IMG/VR virus record: IMGVR_UViG_3300046737_000119
Location: 1-20,696 of that record
DNA length: 20,696 nucleotides
Reading direction: 5' to 3' (one strand)
From: a virus
Below the pieces are notes generated by a model. The model was not told where the DNA came from, searched no databases, and worked only from the letters and a program-made list of their open reading frames with translations. The position numbers and the translations under genes were made by a program. Below, piece after piece: positions 20,368 through 20,696 of this stretch (position 1 is the first letter of the stretch; each line of letters starts with the position of its first letter).

Positions 20368-20696
20368 GATGGTGACCCCTCTCCCGAGCCCGTGCGGGTC
20401 TCGGTATGCTCGTCATGATCTTTTCCGCCCGGCGATGATCTTCGATCACTCGTACCTCAAGTTGCGCGGTAAGAGCTCGGGCACGATCTAGCTGACGAAT
20501 CAGCTCTTCGCCCAGGGCCGCTTCTGCGGCGCGGATCCGCTCCTCCCGGAATCCCAATTCCTGCTCCAGAGTCTCCAGACGTTCGCGCCAACGTTCCAAT
20601 TCGCTTTGTCGAGCGGGTGAAACTCCGCTTTTTCGGCCACCTTTTTTCGGGGTAGGTGCAGATGCGGGCAGGCTAGCGGCGATGGGAACGCGGGTG
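20357..20696 (-). CDS. Partial coiled-coil protein, 5' end outside window
   Basis: This minus-strand frame is open from the window edge to a TGA at 20357, giving 112 visible residues and no certain start. An internal TTG at 20599 could start an 80-residue form, but the codons upstream stay open, so a gene truncated by the window edge is more likely. The visible part begins with an Ala/Pro-rich stretch, then a basic patch (KKGGRKS), then about 60 residues rich in Glu, Arg and Leu with heptad-like spacing, which suggests a coiled coil. The end is basic and proline-containing (PRPARARERG). It overlaps the following HTH gene by 11 bp, so the two are probably co-transcribed. I do not recognise a family. 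A DNA-associated or scaffold-like role is possible but is only inference. Confidence 0.6.
   Translation of the reverse strand, partial: TRVPIAASLPASAPTPKKGGRKSGVSPARQSELERWRERLETLEQELGFREERIRAAEAALGEELIRQLDRARALTAQLEVRVIEDHRRAEKIMTSIPRPARARERGHHLAS

Overview
The window is a compact, GC-rich stretch of an actinobacterial tailed phage or prophage with a siphovirus body plan. Every gene I can support lies on the minus strand, so transcription runs from high to low coordinates. The GC content, the strong third-position G/C preference, the frequent GTG starts, the GGAGG-type ribosome binding sites and the protein families (M15-type lysin, DUF5047-like tail protein, tail-chaperone pair, HNH proteins) all point to an actinobacterial host. 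The genus cannot be read from this sequence.

Layout in the direction of transcription. (1) 20.7-19.2 kb: a partial coiled-coil protein, a small excisionase-type HTH protein and an M15-type endolysin that ends in a coiled coil plus a membrane helix. Codon use here is less GC-biased than in the rest. (2) 19.2-13.2 kb: DNA packaging and head genes (putative small terminase, large terminase, a small acidic protein, HK97-type portal, prohead protease, major capsid protein, head-tail connector). (3) 13.2-5.5 kb: a 46-residue proline-rich protein, an unexpected signal-peptide protein with four cysteines, then the tail genes (tail completion protein, tube protein, HK97 gp10-like protein, two-frame chaperone, tape measure, three minor tail proteins and a tail-fibre-like protein fused to a zinc-knuckle domain). 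A short hairpin follows. (4) 5.5-3.6 kb: a repeat-bearing intergenic region, a tyrosine integrase and a second intergenic region with a large inverted repeat. (5) 3.6-0.1 kb: a tightly overlapping early-type operon of ten small genes (excisionase-like HTH protein, zinc-knuckle protein, two unknowns, HNH nuclease, winged-helix/HNH fusion, two unknowns and two membrane peptides), closed by a clear intrinsic terminator at 24-47.

The structural genes work together as packaging motor, procapsid, connector and tail. The integrase and the excisionase-like protein imply a temperate lifestyle, but no repressor is visible. Because recognisable phage genes lie on both sides of the integrase, the sequence looks like a phage genome or circular-form contig rather than a prophage cut at its attachment site. 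Points that stand out are the secreted protein inside the connector-tail operon, the lysin-coiled-coil-membrane fusion, a set of large stem-loops before the portal, capsid and connector genes, a 10-G tract in the excisionase-like gene, a 12-bp coding minisatellite in the HNH fusion protein, and a 25-residue membrane peptide at the operon end.
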